Origin: Gammaproteobacteria bacterium | GTDB taxonomy: Bacteria; Pseudomonadota; Gammaproteobacteria; Steroidobacterales; Steroidobacteraceae | Length of the DNA stretch: 64,000 nucleotides | Reading direction: 5' to 3' | Assembly: GCA_003164785.1 (NCBI GenBank) | Contig: PLUE01000050.1 | Span: 186,001 to 250,000 of the forward strand | Shown: positions 27,219-36,771 of the stretch, in pieces | How the letters are laid out: every line of letters begins with the position of its first letter | Numbering within the stretch: the stretch's first letter is position 1 | Notes under the pieces: model-generated | What the model was told of the DNA's origin: nothing | The model's database searches: none | The model's input: the letters and a program-made list of their open reading frames with translations, nothing else | Translations under genes and position numbers: made by a program

Positions 27219-29237
27219 GTGAATAACCCACTCTTGCAAATCGAATCCCTGCCCGCTTTCGACCAGATCGTTGCGGCCCATGCGCGTCCGGCACTCGAAG
27301 CGACGCTGACCGACAATCGTGCCCGGCTCGCCGCGTTGACCGCGCAGCCAACGCCGACGTTTGCCACCCTCGTGGTTCCCTTCGAGGAGTTGAGCTATCG
27401 CCTAAATCGCGTATGGAGTCCGATCGGACATTTGAACGCGGTCGCCAATTCGGCGCAGATGCGCGAGGCCTACAACGAATGCGTGCCGCTGCTCACCGCC
27501 TATTATTCGGAAATCGGCCAAAACGCAGAACTGCAGGCGGGCTACGCTTACGTTCTGGAGCACGAAGGCGCCACGCTGGATGCGACCCAGCGCAAAGTGG
27601 TCGACAATGCGTTGCGCGATTTCCGCCTGGCAGGAGTCGATCTGCCGCCTGAGCGCAAAAGCCGCTACCGGGAAGTGGTGCAGCGCCTCGCACAATTGGG
27701 CACGAAGTTCTCCGAGAACGTTCTCGATGCCGGCAAGGCCTATGCGCGCGCCGTCTCCGACAGTGCCGAACTCGCCGGTTTGCCCGGCAACGTCGTGGAC
27801 CGCGCCGCCGCCGATGCGAAGGATGCCGATGAGAGCGGGTGGCTCTTCAAGCTCGACCAGCCCACGTACATGACCGTCATGACCAGTGCCGAGAGCCAGA
27901 GCTTGCGGCACGACATCTATGAAGCCTGGGTCACGCGGGCATCTGACGTGGGACCGAGCGCGGGACGTTTTGACAATGGTCCCATCATTGCCGAACTATT
28001 GCCGCTGCGACACGAATTGGCCGTACTTTTGGGATTCAGCAGCTACGCGGAATACGCCCTCGCGACCCGCATGGCCAAGAGCAGCAAGCAAGTCCTCGGA
28101 TTTCTGGACGACCTGGCGCGGCGCTGTACGCCTGCGGCCCGGCAGGAATTCTCGGATCTCGAGGAATTTGCCGGTCGCAAGTTGAACGCTTGGGATGTGG
28201 CTTACTACAGTGAAAAGCTGCAGGAAAGCCGTTTCAAGGTATCTCAGGAGGCGTTGCGGCCGTACTTCCCCCTGCCCAAGGTGTTGGCGGGTATGTTCGC
28301 GCTGATGCAACGTCTGTACGGCATCACGGTGCGCGAACGTCCCGGCGTCAGTGTCTGGCATCCGAGCGTCCGGTATTACGACCTGCTGGATGCGCACGAT
28401 CGGGTCGTCGCCGGCTTTTACCTGGATCCTTACTCCCGTTCCGAAAAGCGCAACGGCGCCTGGATGGACGAATGCGTGTCCGCCAAGGCACTACCTTCCG
28501 GTACGACGACGCCCGTGGCACAACTGGTTTGCAATTTCACCGCCCCGGTCGGCTCCGCTCCGTCGCTGCTGACACATGACGAAGTCACGACCCTGTTCCA
28601 CGAGTTCGGGCATGGGTTGCATCACATGCTCACGCGCGTGGCCTATCCCAGCATTGCGGGCATCAACGGGGTCGCCTGGGACGCCGTGGAACTGCCCAGT
28701 CAATTCATGGAAAACTTCGTCTGGCGCCGCGAGGTTCTGCCGCTCATTTCGGCGCACGTGACCACCGGCGAGACCCTTCCGGTCGACATGCTGCAACGCC
28801 TGTTGGGTACGCGTACGTTCAACGCCGCGCTCGACACCCTGCGGCAGATCGAACTCGCCGGTTTCGATTTCGAATTGCATGCCAACTTCGACCCGACGAT
28901 CGGCGAGCGGGTTGCGGAAACCCTCGCCAGCGTACGGCAGCGCGTGGCCGTGATCCCGGCCGCGCCCTTCAATCGAATGCCATCGAGCTTCGCGCACATT
29001 TTCGCCGGCGGGTATGCAGCCGGCTATTACAGCTACAAATGGGCCGAGGTGCTCGCGGCCGATGCGTTCGAAGCCTTCGAGGAGGCCGGGGTCTTCGACA
29101 GCACGATGGCTGCCCGCTTCCGCGATTCGATCCTGGCACGGGGCGGCAGCTTGGATGCCATGGAAGCCTTCGTAAACTTTCGGGGACGCCAACCCGACGT
29201 GCGGCCGCTGCTCAAACAAACGGGCATTGCCGCGTGA
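27219..29237 (+). CDS. prlC: oligopeptidase A (M3 metallopeptidase)
   Basis: This 672-residue cytoplasmic zinc peptidase degrades signal peptides and other short peptides. The zinc motif is intact in [13 protein letters not shown], with the downstream Glu in [16 protein letters not shown] and the substrate region [23 protein letters not shown]. Length agrees with E. coli OpdA (680). It uses GTG 27219 without a clear ribosome site. Its stop overlaps the start of the next gene as GTGA. Confidence 0.95.
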   Translation: MNNPLLQIESLPAFDQIVAAHARPALEATLTDNRARLAALTAQPTPTFATLVVPFEELSYRLNRVWSPIGHLNAVANSAQMREAYNECVPLLTAYYSEIGQNAELQAGYAYVLEHEGATLDATQRKVVDNALRDFRLAGVDLPPERKSRYREVVQRLAQLGTKFSENVLDAGKAYARAVSDSAELAGLPGNVVDRAAADAKDADESGWLFKLDQPTYMTVMTSAESQSLRHDIYEAWVTRASDVGPSAGRFDNGPIIAELLPLRHELAVLLGFSSYAEYALATRMAKSSKQVLGFLDDLARRCTPAARQEFSDLEEFAGRKLNAWDVAYYSEKLQESRFKVSQEALRPYFPLPKVLAGMFALMQRLYGITVRERPGVSVWHPSVRYYDLLDAHDRVVAGFYLDPYSRSEKRNGAWMDECVSAKALPSGTTTPVAQLVCNFTAPVGSAPSLLTHDEVTTLFHEFGHGLHHMLTRVAYPSIAGINGVAWDAVELPSQFMENFVWRREVLPLISAHVTTGETLPVDMLQRLLGTRTFNAALDTLRQIELAGFDFELHANFDPTIGERVAETLASVRQRVAVIPAAPFNRMPSSFAHIFAGGYAAGYYSYKWAEVLAADAFEAFEEAGVFDSTMAARFRDSILARGGSLDAMEAFVNFRGRQPDVRPLLKQTGIAA

Positions 29238-29779
29238 GAGCCTGGGCAGCGCTGCTTCTGGCGCTGGCCATTGCCGATGTGGGATTAGCCGCGCCAGCCT
29301 ATGTCACCGACGAACTCGTCCTTGGGGTCTATGCGGCGCAGTCCACCCAAGGCCCCCGGCTGGCGACACTGCATTCGGGCGATAGCGTCGAAACCCTCGC
29401 GGCGGTCGGCGACGTCACCGAGGTGAGGCTCCCGGACGGTGTCACCGGATGGGTGAAGAGCGTCTACCTGACCACGAGCCAACCCGCCACCGTGCGGCTG
29501 AAACTGCTGCAGGACGAGTTGGACCGCAATCGGGCGACGGCGCCTGGGCTGGCCGAGGCGGCCGCGCGCAGTGACGTCCAGCGCCTGACGCAGGAACTGC
29601 AAAATCGGTCGAAGGCGGGCGCCGCCCCCGGGGCGGCGGTCCCGCCCCAAGAGCCCGCCACTTGGCCGTGGGCCTGGGGAGCGGCGGTCGTCGTCGCGCT
29701 GGGATGCGGCTTTTGGCTGGGGTACGCGGCGCTCGCGCGCCGCATCAAATACAAGTTCGGCGGTATCAAGGTCTACTGA
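29234..29779 (+). CDS. exported SH3-domain protein with a C-terminal membrane anchor (TIGR04211 type)
   Basis: The 181-residue protein has a signal peptide (AALLLALAIADVGLAA), a bacterial SH3 domain (YVTDELVLGVYAAQSTQGPRLATL... GVTGWVKSVYLT), a Gln/Arg-rich helical segment (LLQDELDRNRATAPGLAEAAARSDVQRLTQELQ), and a C-terminal membrane segment (WAWGAAVVVALGCGFWLGY) followed by a basic cytoplasmic tail. This layout matches the YgiM/TIGR04211 family. GTG 29234 overlaps the prlC stop. The role is probably envelope related, but not established. Confidence 0.85.
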   Translation: MRAWAALLLALAIADVGLAAPAYVTDELVLGVYAAQSTQGPRLATLHSGDSVETLAAVGDVTEVRLPDGVTGWVKSVYLTTSQPATVRLKLLQDELDRNRATAPGLAEAAARSDVQRLTQELQNRSKAGAAPGAAVPPQEPATWPWAWGAAVVVALGCGFWLGYAALARRIKYKFGGIKVY

Positions 29780-29851
29780 CGTCGGCCGATACCTTCTTCA
29801 GCAGCTTTGACATATGCGCCCGCGCAGCACTCCGAAAGGAGAACCAGGTCC

Positions 29852-29878
29852 ATGGCGTCCGCCTCTGCAAGGGCTTAG
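29852..29878 (+). other. possible 8-codon leader frame upstream of the HD gene
   Basis: AAAGGAG at 29835-29841 is the best ribosome site in the gap, yet it serves an ATG whose frame stops after MASASARA. The HD gene ATG is only 10 bases past that stop. This could be a coupling leader or chance. Confidence 0.25.
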
Positions 29879-29888
29879 ACTGCGGCCG

Positions 29889-30884
29889 ATGCAAGATCTT
29901 CGACGTAACGATTACGACGTTACGAACTCGGTTCAAGTGAGTTCGACGGCCGCCGTGACGGAAGCCGTTCGAGAATTGTTCGTTGCGGCATGGCCCGGCG
30001 AATCATTCGATCGCGTTGCCATCGCCTTCGAAGAGTTCGACAAGTTGTTCACCGGCCGCATGCCGGGCTACCACGGTGTCGATACCGTATACCACGACCG
30101 CCAGCATTCGCTCGACATGACCTTGGCCATGGCCCGAATGATGGTGGGATATGAGTGCAGCGTCCCGGCTCGCCAGCGCTTCGGCGTCGAACGCGCGGTG
30201 ATGGCCCTGGTCGTTTCGCTGTTCCATGATGCCGGTTACATCCGCGAGTCCGATGACCGGACGCATCGCAACGGAGCCGAATTCACCCTGTATCACGTGA
30301 CCCGCAGTGCGCGGTTCCTGGCGCGTTTTCTGCCCACGATCGGGATGGAAAACACCGTTCCCACCGCGACCCGCGTCGTCCATTTCACCGGCTACGAGAT
30401 CGAGTTGAATCAGATTCAACTGCCCGACAGCCGCGACCGCAAGCTCGGTCATTTGCTCGGGACGGCCGATTTGATCGCGCAGATGGCGGATCGCTGTTAT
30501 CTCGAAAAATGCCGTGATCGCCTCTATCCCGAATTCGTGCTCGGCGGTATCGCCGCGGTGCCCGGAAGCAACGGTGCGCCTCAAGTGCGGTACAGCTCGG
30601 GCCTGGATTTGCTGCGTCAAACCCCACAATTCGTCCGCGCCACCCGGGTGCAACGGTTGGAGGGCGAATTCGAACATGCGTACCGGTATCTGGAGCCGCT
30701 GTTCGACGGCAAGAATCCGTACCTCGAGGCCATTGACCGCAATCTGAATTTTCTCGACCGGGTGCTCCGAACCGAGCGCTGGCCGCTGCTCCGGCGCAAT
30801 CCCCCGCTGTTCACCTCCGAAGACAATCAATTGGGCCAGGTTCGCGGCCTCATGCTGAATCGACTCAAGGTCCTCTGGGCGTAG
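29889..30884 (+). CDS. HD-superfamily phosphohydrolase-like protein
   Basis: This 331-residue soluble protein has metal-binding HD motifs arranged as in PDE-type HD domains: DTVYHDRQHSLDMTLAMARM, then MALVVSLFHDAGYIRESDD, with further His in RVVHFTGYEI and an Asp in LLGTADLIAQMADR. The substrate is unknown; nucleotide or second-messenger hydrolysis is plausible from the fold. ATG 29889 was chosen because sequence upstream reads as non-coding. A 7-bp hairpin (CGTAACG/CGTTACG, 29904-29924) falls in its first codons. Confidence 0.8.
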   Translation: MQDLRRNDYDVTNSVQVSSTAAVTEAVRELFVAAWPGESFDRVAIAFEEFDKLFTGRMPGYHGVDTVYHDRQHSLDMTLAMARMMVGYECSVPARQRFGVERAVMALVVSLFHDAGYIRESDDRTHRNGAEFTLYHVTRSARFLARFLPTIGMENTVPTATRVVHFTGYEIELNQIQLPDSRDRKLGHLLGTADLIAQMADRCYLEKCRDRLYPEFVLGGIAAVPGSNGAPQVRYSSGLDLLRQTPQFVRATRVQRLEGEFEHAYRYLEPLFDGKNPYLEAIDRNLNFLDRVLRTERWPLLRRNPPLFTSEDNQLGQVRGLMLNRLKVLWA

Positions 30885-30899
30885 ACTGACGGCCCGTGT

Positions 30900-31571
30900 T
30901 CACGGCAGGTCGATGGTCGCCACATAGCGCGCATGCAGGTCGGGCAGCCGCGCCATGACCTCTTCCTTGCCCATCAACGGGGCGCCGGCAAGCGCAGCGC
31001 CGAGAACCTCGGGTGTCAGAGCATGGCGTGCCTTCTCCGCCAGAGGTGCAAAGCTGTAGTGCCATTCCTCGCGCTGCACGCCGGACCGCACTCCGCGGAA
31101 CGGCCGAAAGAACCCGAACCGCGCGGCGTTAACCTCGAGCCACTCAGCAAGCGGCGCGAACGGGCCGCCCGGCGCGAATTCCTGGGCTGTCAGTTGCACC
31201 CGGTAGCCCGACGTCACGGCGTTTCGATCGATGAGGTCCAAGTCCGTGCCCCAGTGGTGTCGGCTCGCGCCCGGCAGCGCCGACCAGATCAAGATCGCCG
31301 CCACCCGCGCGGCAGGGGACATAGCCTGTGCCACGAGCAATTCGCCGCCGTCCCCGTAAAGCGGCTTCTCGCCGGTGAACTTCCCATTCCAGATCGCCAA
31401 CTGGCGATCAAAATCCCGAAAACTGCTCGCAGCCGCCAGATCGAATCCAGCTTGCGACGCCGCCCGGCGCATGGCCAGAAAGGGCGTCTCCGCATGCACG
31501 TGCACTGCACAGCCCTCCGGCAAGTCGACGATATGGGTCCGAGACCGCCCGGTGAGCTCCGCCGGTGTCAC
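30900..31571 (-). CDS. M15-family D-alanyl-D-alanine carboxypeptidase (VanY/DacY type)
   Basis: This 223-residue zinc peptidase shows the M15B motifs ASRHHWGTDLDLID (His and Asp ligands) and QREEWHYSFAPLA (catalytic Glu and His ligand), with SSFRDFDRQLAIWNGKF earlier. The family trims the terminal D-Ala of peptidoglycan stem peptides. No signal peptide is visible, so location is unclear. Its ATG overlaps the stop of the DsbA-like gene by 4 bases, so the two are co-translated. Confidence 0.88.
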   Translation of the reverse strand: MTPAELTGRSRTHIVDLPEGCAVHVHAETPFLAMRRAASQAGFDLAAASSFRDFDRQLAIWNGKFTGEKPLYGDGGELLVAQAMSPAARVAAILIWSALPGASRHHWGTDLDLIDRNAVTSGYRVQLTAQEFAPGGPFAPLAEWLEVNAARFGFFRPFRGVRSGVQREEWHYSFAPLAEKARHALTPEVLGAALAGAPLMGKEEVMARLPDLHARYVATIDLP

Positions 31572-32230
31572 GGCGCCGGTTCACGCGCCGTCGCATATTC
31601 ATCCACCTGATCGAAGATGCGCGCCAGCGTCGGGGGGTCCAGGGCGCCGGAAATGGTGTAGAGACCATCGAAAATGTAGGTAGGTACGCCCGAAATGCCG
31701 AGAGCCGACGCGTGACGCTCGGCCGCCACCACCCCATCCTGCCCAACCCGCAGGATCAATGCCGAGCGCACTTCGCGCTCCGCCAAGCCGCATTCGGCTC
31801 CCAATCGCACCAGTTCCTCCACGTCACCGATATCGACACCTTCCTGGAAATATGCCTGCATGACGCGATCCTTGGTTTTGGCCTGCAGCCCGCGCCGCCC
31901 TGCGAGCGCAATCAACAGGTGCGAACGCCGCGAGTTCGGCATGCGCTGGATCAGATCGAAGCGAAACTGCAGTCCGATCGCCTCGCCGTGGCGCGTCAGC
32001 GTCTCGTCCATTTCCGCAATGCGCGCCGCATCGCCCACTTTGGCGGCCAGGTACGCCATGCGTTCGACCCCCTCCCAGGGCAGGTCCGGATTCAACTCGA
32101 ACGCGCGCCAGCATACCTTCGGCTCGTATTGCGGACGTAAAGCCAGGGCCAGCTCGAAGCGGCGTTTTCCCAAGAAGCACCAAGGACATACCGTGTCCGA
32201 GTAGATATCGATTCGCATCTGCACACTCAT
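31568..32230 (-). CDS. FrnE-like DsbA-family oxidoreductase
   Basis: The 220-residue protein has a thioredoxin-like fold with CPWC near the N-terminus (IDIYSDTVCPWCFLGKRRFE), an inserted helical domain, and a C-terminal cis-Pro region (GISGVPTYIFDGLYTISGA). It lacks a signal peptide, so it belongs with cytoplasmic FrnE-type disulfide isomerases or 2-hydroxychromene isomerase-like proteins rather than periplasmic DsbA. ATG 32230 was chosen over the longer frame from 32299; ATG 32218 is also possible. It diverges from the GGDEF-EAL gene. Confidence 0.88.
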   Translation of the reverse strand: MSVQMRIDIYSDTVCPWCFLGKRRFELALALRPQYEPKVCWRAFELNPDLPWEGVERMAYLAAKVGDAARIAEMDETLTRHGEAIGLQFRFDLIQRMPNSRRSHLLIALAGRRGLQAKTKDRVMQAYFQEGVDIGDVEELVRLGAECGLAEREVRSALILRVGQDGVVAAERHASALGISGVPTYIFDGLYTISGALDPPTLARIFDQVDEYATAREPAP

Positions 32231-32303
32231 GGTTGGGATTGTACTAGTCCCCTTATCGGCTTTGGTACGAACGGGTATCATCCACTGATGAAGCCACACG
32301 ATC

Positions 32304-32320
32304 GGCCGGTATAGCCGGCC
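32304..32320 (+). promoter_or_regulatory. hairpin abutting the start codon of the GGDEF-EAL gene
   Basis: GGCCGG and CCGGCC pair perfectly around TATAG, and the last base of the stem is directly followed by the ATG at 32321. There is no Shine-Dalgarno in this region. In mRNA the stem would occupy the ribosome-binding site, so it could restrict translation of the downstream gene. Confidence 0.45.
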
Positions 32321-34798
32321 ATGGCGCGCAGCCTAAAGACAAACTACCTGTCGCTGGCCCTCGGGGTCGGCATCATCCTGTCGTTGCTGGTCGGCGGCCT
32401 GTCATATTACGAGCATCGCGTCGACACGGCCGACATCAATCAGCTGACCCACGCCGCGGTCGAACAGAAGCTCGAAGCGGATCTCGAGGCCCGCGCCGAC
32501 TCATTGAGCAAGATCACCGGCGCGTTGCTGGCGCCCGCGCTCAGCGCGGGCAACAAAGTGGCGGTCGCGACCATCGCGGAACGGCTGCTCGAGGAACGCG
32601 ACATCGAGCGTGTCGAGGTTCGGGATTCGCACGGGGTCGTGCTGTTCACCGGCAGCAATGCGGTCGCCGACTCCTCGAGCCGCGGCCCCTTCGTGCTCCA
32701 AAGCAGCATCCGCGGCAAAGGCGCGGTGTTGCAGCAGGCCAGCGGCACGCTGCAGATATGGCTCAATCGCGCCAAGATGCAGGACACCCTGGTCAGCATC
32801 CAGTCGCAAATGGAGAACCGCCAGGGTCATCAGGTCAAGCGGATGAGCGGCCTGCTTGCGGGGGTGGTGCTGTCACTGGTGGCCTTGGGCTTGATAGGCG
32901 CGTGGTACACCGCGCGGCAGCTGGCACGTCCGATTTCAGCCTTGGTCAAGTCCGCCGACCGCATCGGCGAGGGCGACTACACGCGGCCGCTCGCCGTCGT
33001 GCGCCGGGACGAACTCGGCGAGTTGCAGCGCGCGCTCGAACGCATGCGCCAGAACCTCGCCGAGACGACCATCACCAAGAATTACCTGAACACGGTGCTC
33101 AACAGCCTGAGCGATGCCGTGCTCGTCACCTCGCCGGACGGGATCGTCAAGAGCTGCAACGAGGCCACCCAGAAACTGCTTGGGTACGCGGAGGCCGATT
33201 TGCTGGGCAAGCCGATGACCAGCTTCATCGCCGATGCGCATCGTGAGGCCTTCGACCCCACAGGGACCACCACCGAGGCCCGCGAAACCGTTTTGCGGAC
33301 GGCCAGCGGCCAGACGATCCCTGTCTCCATGGCCAACTCCACCATCACCTCCGAAGATCCGCAGTTCCAGGGCAATATTTATGTCGCGCGCAACATTACC
33401 GAGCGCAAGCGCGCCGAGCGTCGCATCCGTTATCTCGCCCGCTACGACACCCTGACGAAGATGCCGAATCGCATGCAATTCCAGCATCTATTGCAGCAGG
33501 CGATCGCTCGGTCCCGGCGCAATCAACGATCGCTCGCGTTGTTGTATCTGGACCTCGACCGGTTCAAGGAGGTCAACGATACCTTCGGTCACGCCGCCGG
33601 CGACCGCACGCTCGAGATCCTGAGCGAGCGTCTCACACGAAATCTCACCAAGGACACCGTGATCGGGCGCCTGGCGGGCGACGAATTCGCCATGTTCATC
33701 GACGACCTGCCCATCGATGTCGACAACCGCCCCGCCCTGGCCGGCCTGGCGCGCACCCTGCTCGACGAGATCAGCCGCACGTTCTATGTGAACCAACAGG
33801 AGGTCTATCTCACCGCCAGCGTCGGTGTCGCCATCTGTCCCTACGATGCGGAAAATGTCATCGATCTGATCCGTAACGCCGACGCCGCGATGTATCACTC
33901 GAAGCAGAACGGCGGCAATTCGAGCGCTTTCTACATCCCCGAGATGAACGCGGCGGCCGTCGAACGCTTGATGTTGAAGAGCAAGCTGCGCCGCGCGCTG
34001 GAGCGCGACGAGCTGGTCATTCTGTATCAGCCCAAGGTGGACCTGCGCGATGGCCGCGTGATCGGCGCCGAAGCACTATTGCGCTGGCGGTTGCCGGGGC
34101 ACGGCGACATTTCGCCCTCCCAGTTCATCCCCCTCGCCGAGGAGACCAGCCTCATCCTCGACATCGGCGAATGGGTGATGAACCGCGTGGCGTCCGACTA
34201 TCACGAGTGGCAGAAGACCGTGCCGCAACCCGGCCGCATCGCGATCAATCTTTCGCTGCGGCAATTGAAGCAAGCCAGTTTCATCGCGCGCTGCCGCGCC
34301 GTGTTCCGCCGCAACGAGGTATCGCCGTCGTGCTTCGAGCTCGAGGTGACGGAAACCACTCTGATGACCGACCCCAAGCGCACCATCGGCTTGCTCAACG
34401 AGCTGTACGCCATGGGCCTGCACCTGGCCATCGATGATTTCGGCACAGGTTACTCGTCGCTGTCCGCCTTGCAGCAGTTCCCCATCGGTACGCTGAAAAT
34501 CGACCAGTCGTTCGTGCGCGACGTCGCGGTGGACTCTGACGATGCCGCCATCGTGCGCACCATCATCGACATGGGCAAGAGCCTGAATCTGGTGGTGGTC
34601 GCGGAAGGCGTCGAACTGGTCGAGCAGCTTGAGTTCCTGCGAAAGCACGGTTGCTACTACGCGCAAGGGCGTCTGTTCAGCGATGCCATCGAGGCCAGAA
34701 AATTCGTGGCCATTCTTGCCGCCCAGGCACATGGCCTCCCCACGCACGCCGCGCTGTGCGCGCCCGCCGTGCTCCGCCCCGTTGCAGTCCAGGGTTAG
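32321..34798 (+). CDS. membrane GGDEF-EAL protein (c-di-GMP turnover)
   Basis: The 825-residue protein has two membrane segments (LALGVGIILSLLVGGLSYY and SGLLAGVVLSLVALGLIGAWY) flanking a periplasmic sensor, then HAMP (~195-250), PAS (~258-370), GGDEF (~375-545) and EAL (~555-800). The GGDEF signature is AGDEF (residues 452-456), a variant often still active. The EAL signature is intact (EAL 584-586, with LEVTETTLM, IDDFGTGYSSL, KIDQSFV and VAEGVE), so phosphodiesterase activity is expected. It probably sets c-di-GMP in response to an envelope signal. No SD is visible and a hairpin covers the start. Confidence 0.94.
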   Translation: MARSLKTNYLSLALGVGIILSLLVGGLSYYEHRVDTADINQLTHAAVEQKLEADLEARADSLSKITGALLAPALSAGNKVAVATIAERLLEERDIERVEVRDSHGVVLFTGSNAVADSSSRGPFVLQSSIRGKGAVLQQASGTLQIWLNRAKMQDTLVSIQSQMENRQGHQVKRMSGLLAGVVLSLVALGLIGAWYTARQLARPISALVKSADRIGEGDYTRPLAVVRRDELGELQRALERMRQNLAETTITKNYLNTVLNSLSDAVLVTSPDGIVKSCNEATQKLLGYAEADLLGKPMTSFIADAHREAFDPTGTTTEARETVLRTASGQTIPVSMANSTITSEDPQFQGNIYVARNITERKRAERRIRYLARYDTLTKMPNRMQFQHLLQQAIARSRRNQRSLALLYLDLDRFKEVNDTFGHAAGDRTLEILSERLTRNLTKDTVIGRLAGDEFAMFIDDLPIDVDNRPALAGLARTLLDEISRTFYVNQQEVYLTASVGVAICPYDAENVIDLIRNADAAMYHSKQNGGNSSAFYIPEMNAAAVERLMLKSKLRRALERDELVILYQPKVDLRDGRVIGAEALLRWRLPGHGDISPSQFIPLAEETSLILDIGEWVMNRVASDYHEWQKTVPQPGRIAINLSLRQLKQASFIARCRAVFRRNEVSPSCFELEVTETTLMTDPKRTIGLLNELYAMGLHLAIDDFGTGYSSLSALQQFPIGTLKIDQSFVRDVAVDSDDAAIVRTIIDMGKSLNLVVVAEGVELVEQLEFLRKHGCYYAQGRLFSDAIEARKFVAILAAQAHGLPTHAALCAPAVLRPVAVQG

Positions 34799-34842
34799 CG
34801 CGACTTTCAACCCGAAGGCCTGCCGCCAGGAATCAAACCTCT

Positions 34843-36771
34843 ATGTTATCTGCTCGGGATCTCACCCTGCGGCGCGGTCCGGAGCCGCTGTTCGAACAGG
34901 TCAATTTCATCATCTTTCGCGGCAACAAGGTCGGCCTCACGGGCGCCAATGGTGCCGGAAAGTCGAGCCTGTTTGCTGCCATTCATGGTGAGCTGGGACC
35001 GGATCAGGGCGACATCGATCGCCCGTCGAACCTCAAGATAGCGCATGTCGAACAGGAGGTGGCGGCCAGCGATCGACCCGCCATCGAGTTCGTCCTGGAT
35101 GGGGACACCGAACTGCGCGCGGTTCTGGCCGCGATCGACGACGCGGAGCGCCGGAATGCGCCGATGGAGCTGGCCGAGTTGTACGCGTCGCTGCAGGCGA
35201 TCGACGGCTATCGAGCGCGCGCCCGGGCCGCTTCACTCATGCACGGGCTGGGCTTCAAAGCGACGGATCTCGAGCGAACCGTCGCGGAGTTCTCCGGCGG
35301 CTGGCGTGTGCGGCTCGCCATGGCGCGCGCGCTCGGCTCAAGGGCCGACATGCTGCTGCTCGATGAACCCACGAACCATCTGGATCTTGACGCCATCGTC
35401 TGGCTGGAGGAATGGCTCACCTCCTATCCGGGCACGCTGCTGATGATTTCGCACGATCGCGAATTTCTCGATGCCATCATCGATCGCGTGCTGCACATCG
35501 AGAACAAGGCGGTGCGCGCTTACGCCGGCAACTACTCCGAGTTCGAAACGAAGCGTTCAGAGGAGCTGGCGCTGCAGCAGACCCTTCAGACCCGGCAGAT
35601 GAAGCGCGTCGCCGAAATCACCTCGTTCGTGAACCGCTTCCGCGCCAGCGCGACCAAATCGCGCCAGGCCCAGAGCCGGATCAAGATGCTCGCCCGGATG
35701 GAACTCATCGTGCCTGCGCACGTCGACAGCCCATTCGAATTCGATTTCGCGCCCCCATTGAAAACGCCCCGCCCGTTGTTGACCGTGGAAGCCGGTGCTT
35801 GCGGTTACGCAGGACGCAGCATCGTCACGGGCATCAACCTGACCATCAGCCCGTTGGATCGAATCGCGTTGCTTGGGCCAAACGGCGCGGGAAAATCGAC
35901 GCTGACCAAAATGTTGGCTGGGGAATCCACGCCGCTCGCCGGTCGACGCGTCCCCGCGGCCGACCTCGCGATCGGCTATTTTGCGCAACAGCAGATGGAG
36001 CAACTGAAACCCGACATGGACGCCTTCTGGCATGTGCGGAATCTCGGCGGACCCGACTACGCGACCGGCGATGAGCAGAAGGTGCGCGACCATTTGGGAC
36101 GCTTCGGTTTCCAGGGCGATCGCGCCTTCCAGCCGGTCGTGCGGTTCTCGGGCGGCGAAAAGGCGCGACTAACCCTCGCATTGATGGTCGCGAGGCGACC
36201 CAATCTGCTGCTGCTCGACGAGCCCACGAATCATCTCGATATCGACATGCGCCATGCGCTCACCGTCGCATTGCAGAGCTTCGAGGGCGGCTTGGTGGTC
36301 GTGTCGCATGACCGGCATCTGATCAAGACCGTCGCAGACACGCTTTGGTTGGTCGCCGACGGCAAACTTCAGATCTTCGACGGCGATCTGGACGACTATC
36401 AACAGTGGCTGAGAACTCGCGCCAAGGAAGCCCAGGCCGTCATCGACAAGCCGAAGGCTTCGAAGAAAACACGTGACTCGCTCACGCAACTGCGCCGGGA
36501 GATGGAACAGATCGAGCGCCGCATCGCCAACATCGCGGTCGAGCAGGCAGCCGTGGACGCGGAGATGGCGGAGGCGTTTGCGAATAGCGCGCCTCACCCC
36601 AGGGCGAACGGCGCCGTCAAGGGGGCTGCCAAGTCCGGCGTCAGCGCCGAGGCCAGGCTGACGGACAAGAGCGCCCGGCTGGCGCGAGATGCCGCCGCGC
36701 TCGAAGCTCGATGGATGGAGGTGGGTACCGCGATAGAGGCTGAAGAGGCGCGGGCCTCCAATGGCAACTAA
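34843..36771 (+). CDS. yheS: ABC-F family ATPase, YheS type
   Basis: This 642-residue soluble protein has two ABC cassettes. The first has GANGAGKSSL, FSGGWRVRLAMARAL and LLLDEPTNHLDLD. The second has GPNGAGKSTL, FSGGEKARLTLALMV and LLLDEPTNHLDID. They are joined by a basic linker (FVNRFRASATKSRQAQSRIKML), and a Lys/Glu-rich C-terminal coil follows (TQLRREMEQIERRIA). ABC-F proteins act on the ribosome, not in transport. Length matches E. coli YheS (637). ATG 34843 has AGGA 11 bases upstream; the frame is open further upstream inside the preceding gene but is not coding there. Confidence 0.94.
   Translation: MLSARDLTLRRGPEPLFEQVNFIIFRGNKVGLTGANGAGKSSLFAAIHGELGPDQGDIDRPSNLKIAHVEQEVAASDRPAIEFVLDGDTELRAVLAAIDDAERRNAPMELAELYASLQAIDGYRARARAASLMHGLGFKATDLERTVAEFSGGWRVRLAMARALGSRADMLLLDEPTNHLDLDAIVWLEEWLTSYPGTLLMISHDREFLDAIIDRVLHIENKAVRAYAGNYSEFETKRSEELALQQTLQTRQMKRVAEITSFVNRFRASATKSRQAQSRIKMLARMELIVPAHVDSPFEFDFAPPLKTPRPLLTVEAGACGYAGRSIVTGINLTISPLDRIALLGPNGAGKSTLTKMLAGESTPLAGRRVPAADLAIGYFAQQQMEQLKPDMDAFWHVRNLGGPDYATGDEQKVRDHLGRFGFQGDRAFQPVVRFSGGEKARLTLALMVARRPNLLLLDEPTNHLDIDMRHALTVALQSFEGGLVVVSHDRHLIKTVADTLWLVADGKLQIFDGDLDDYQQWLRTRAKEAQAVIDKPKASKKTRDSLTQLRREMEQIERRIANIAVEQAAVDAEMAEAFANSAPHPRANGAVKGAAKSGVSAEARLTDKSARLARDAAALEARWMEVGTAIEAEEARASNGN

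Noticed and set aside
34651..34842. N-terminal extension of the ABC-F ATPase
   Set aside because: The extra residues are Arg/Pro-rich antisense-like sequence inside the preceding gene; ATG 34843 gives the family start.
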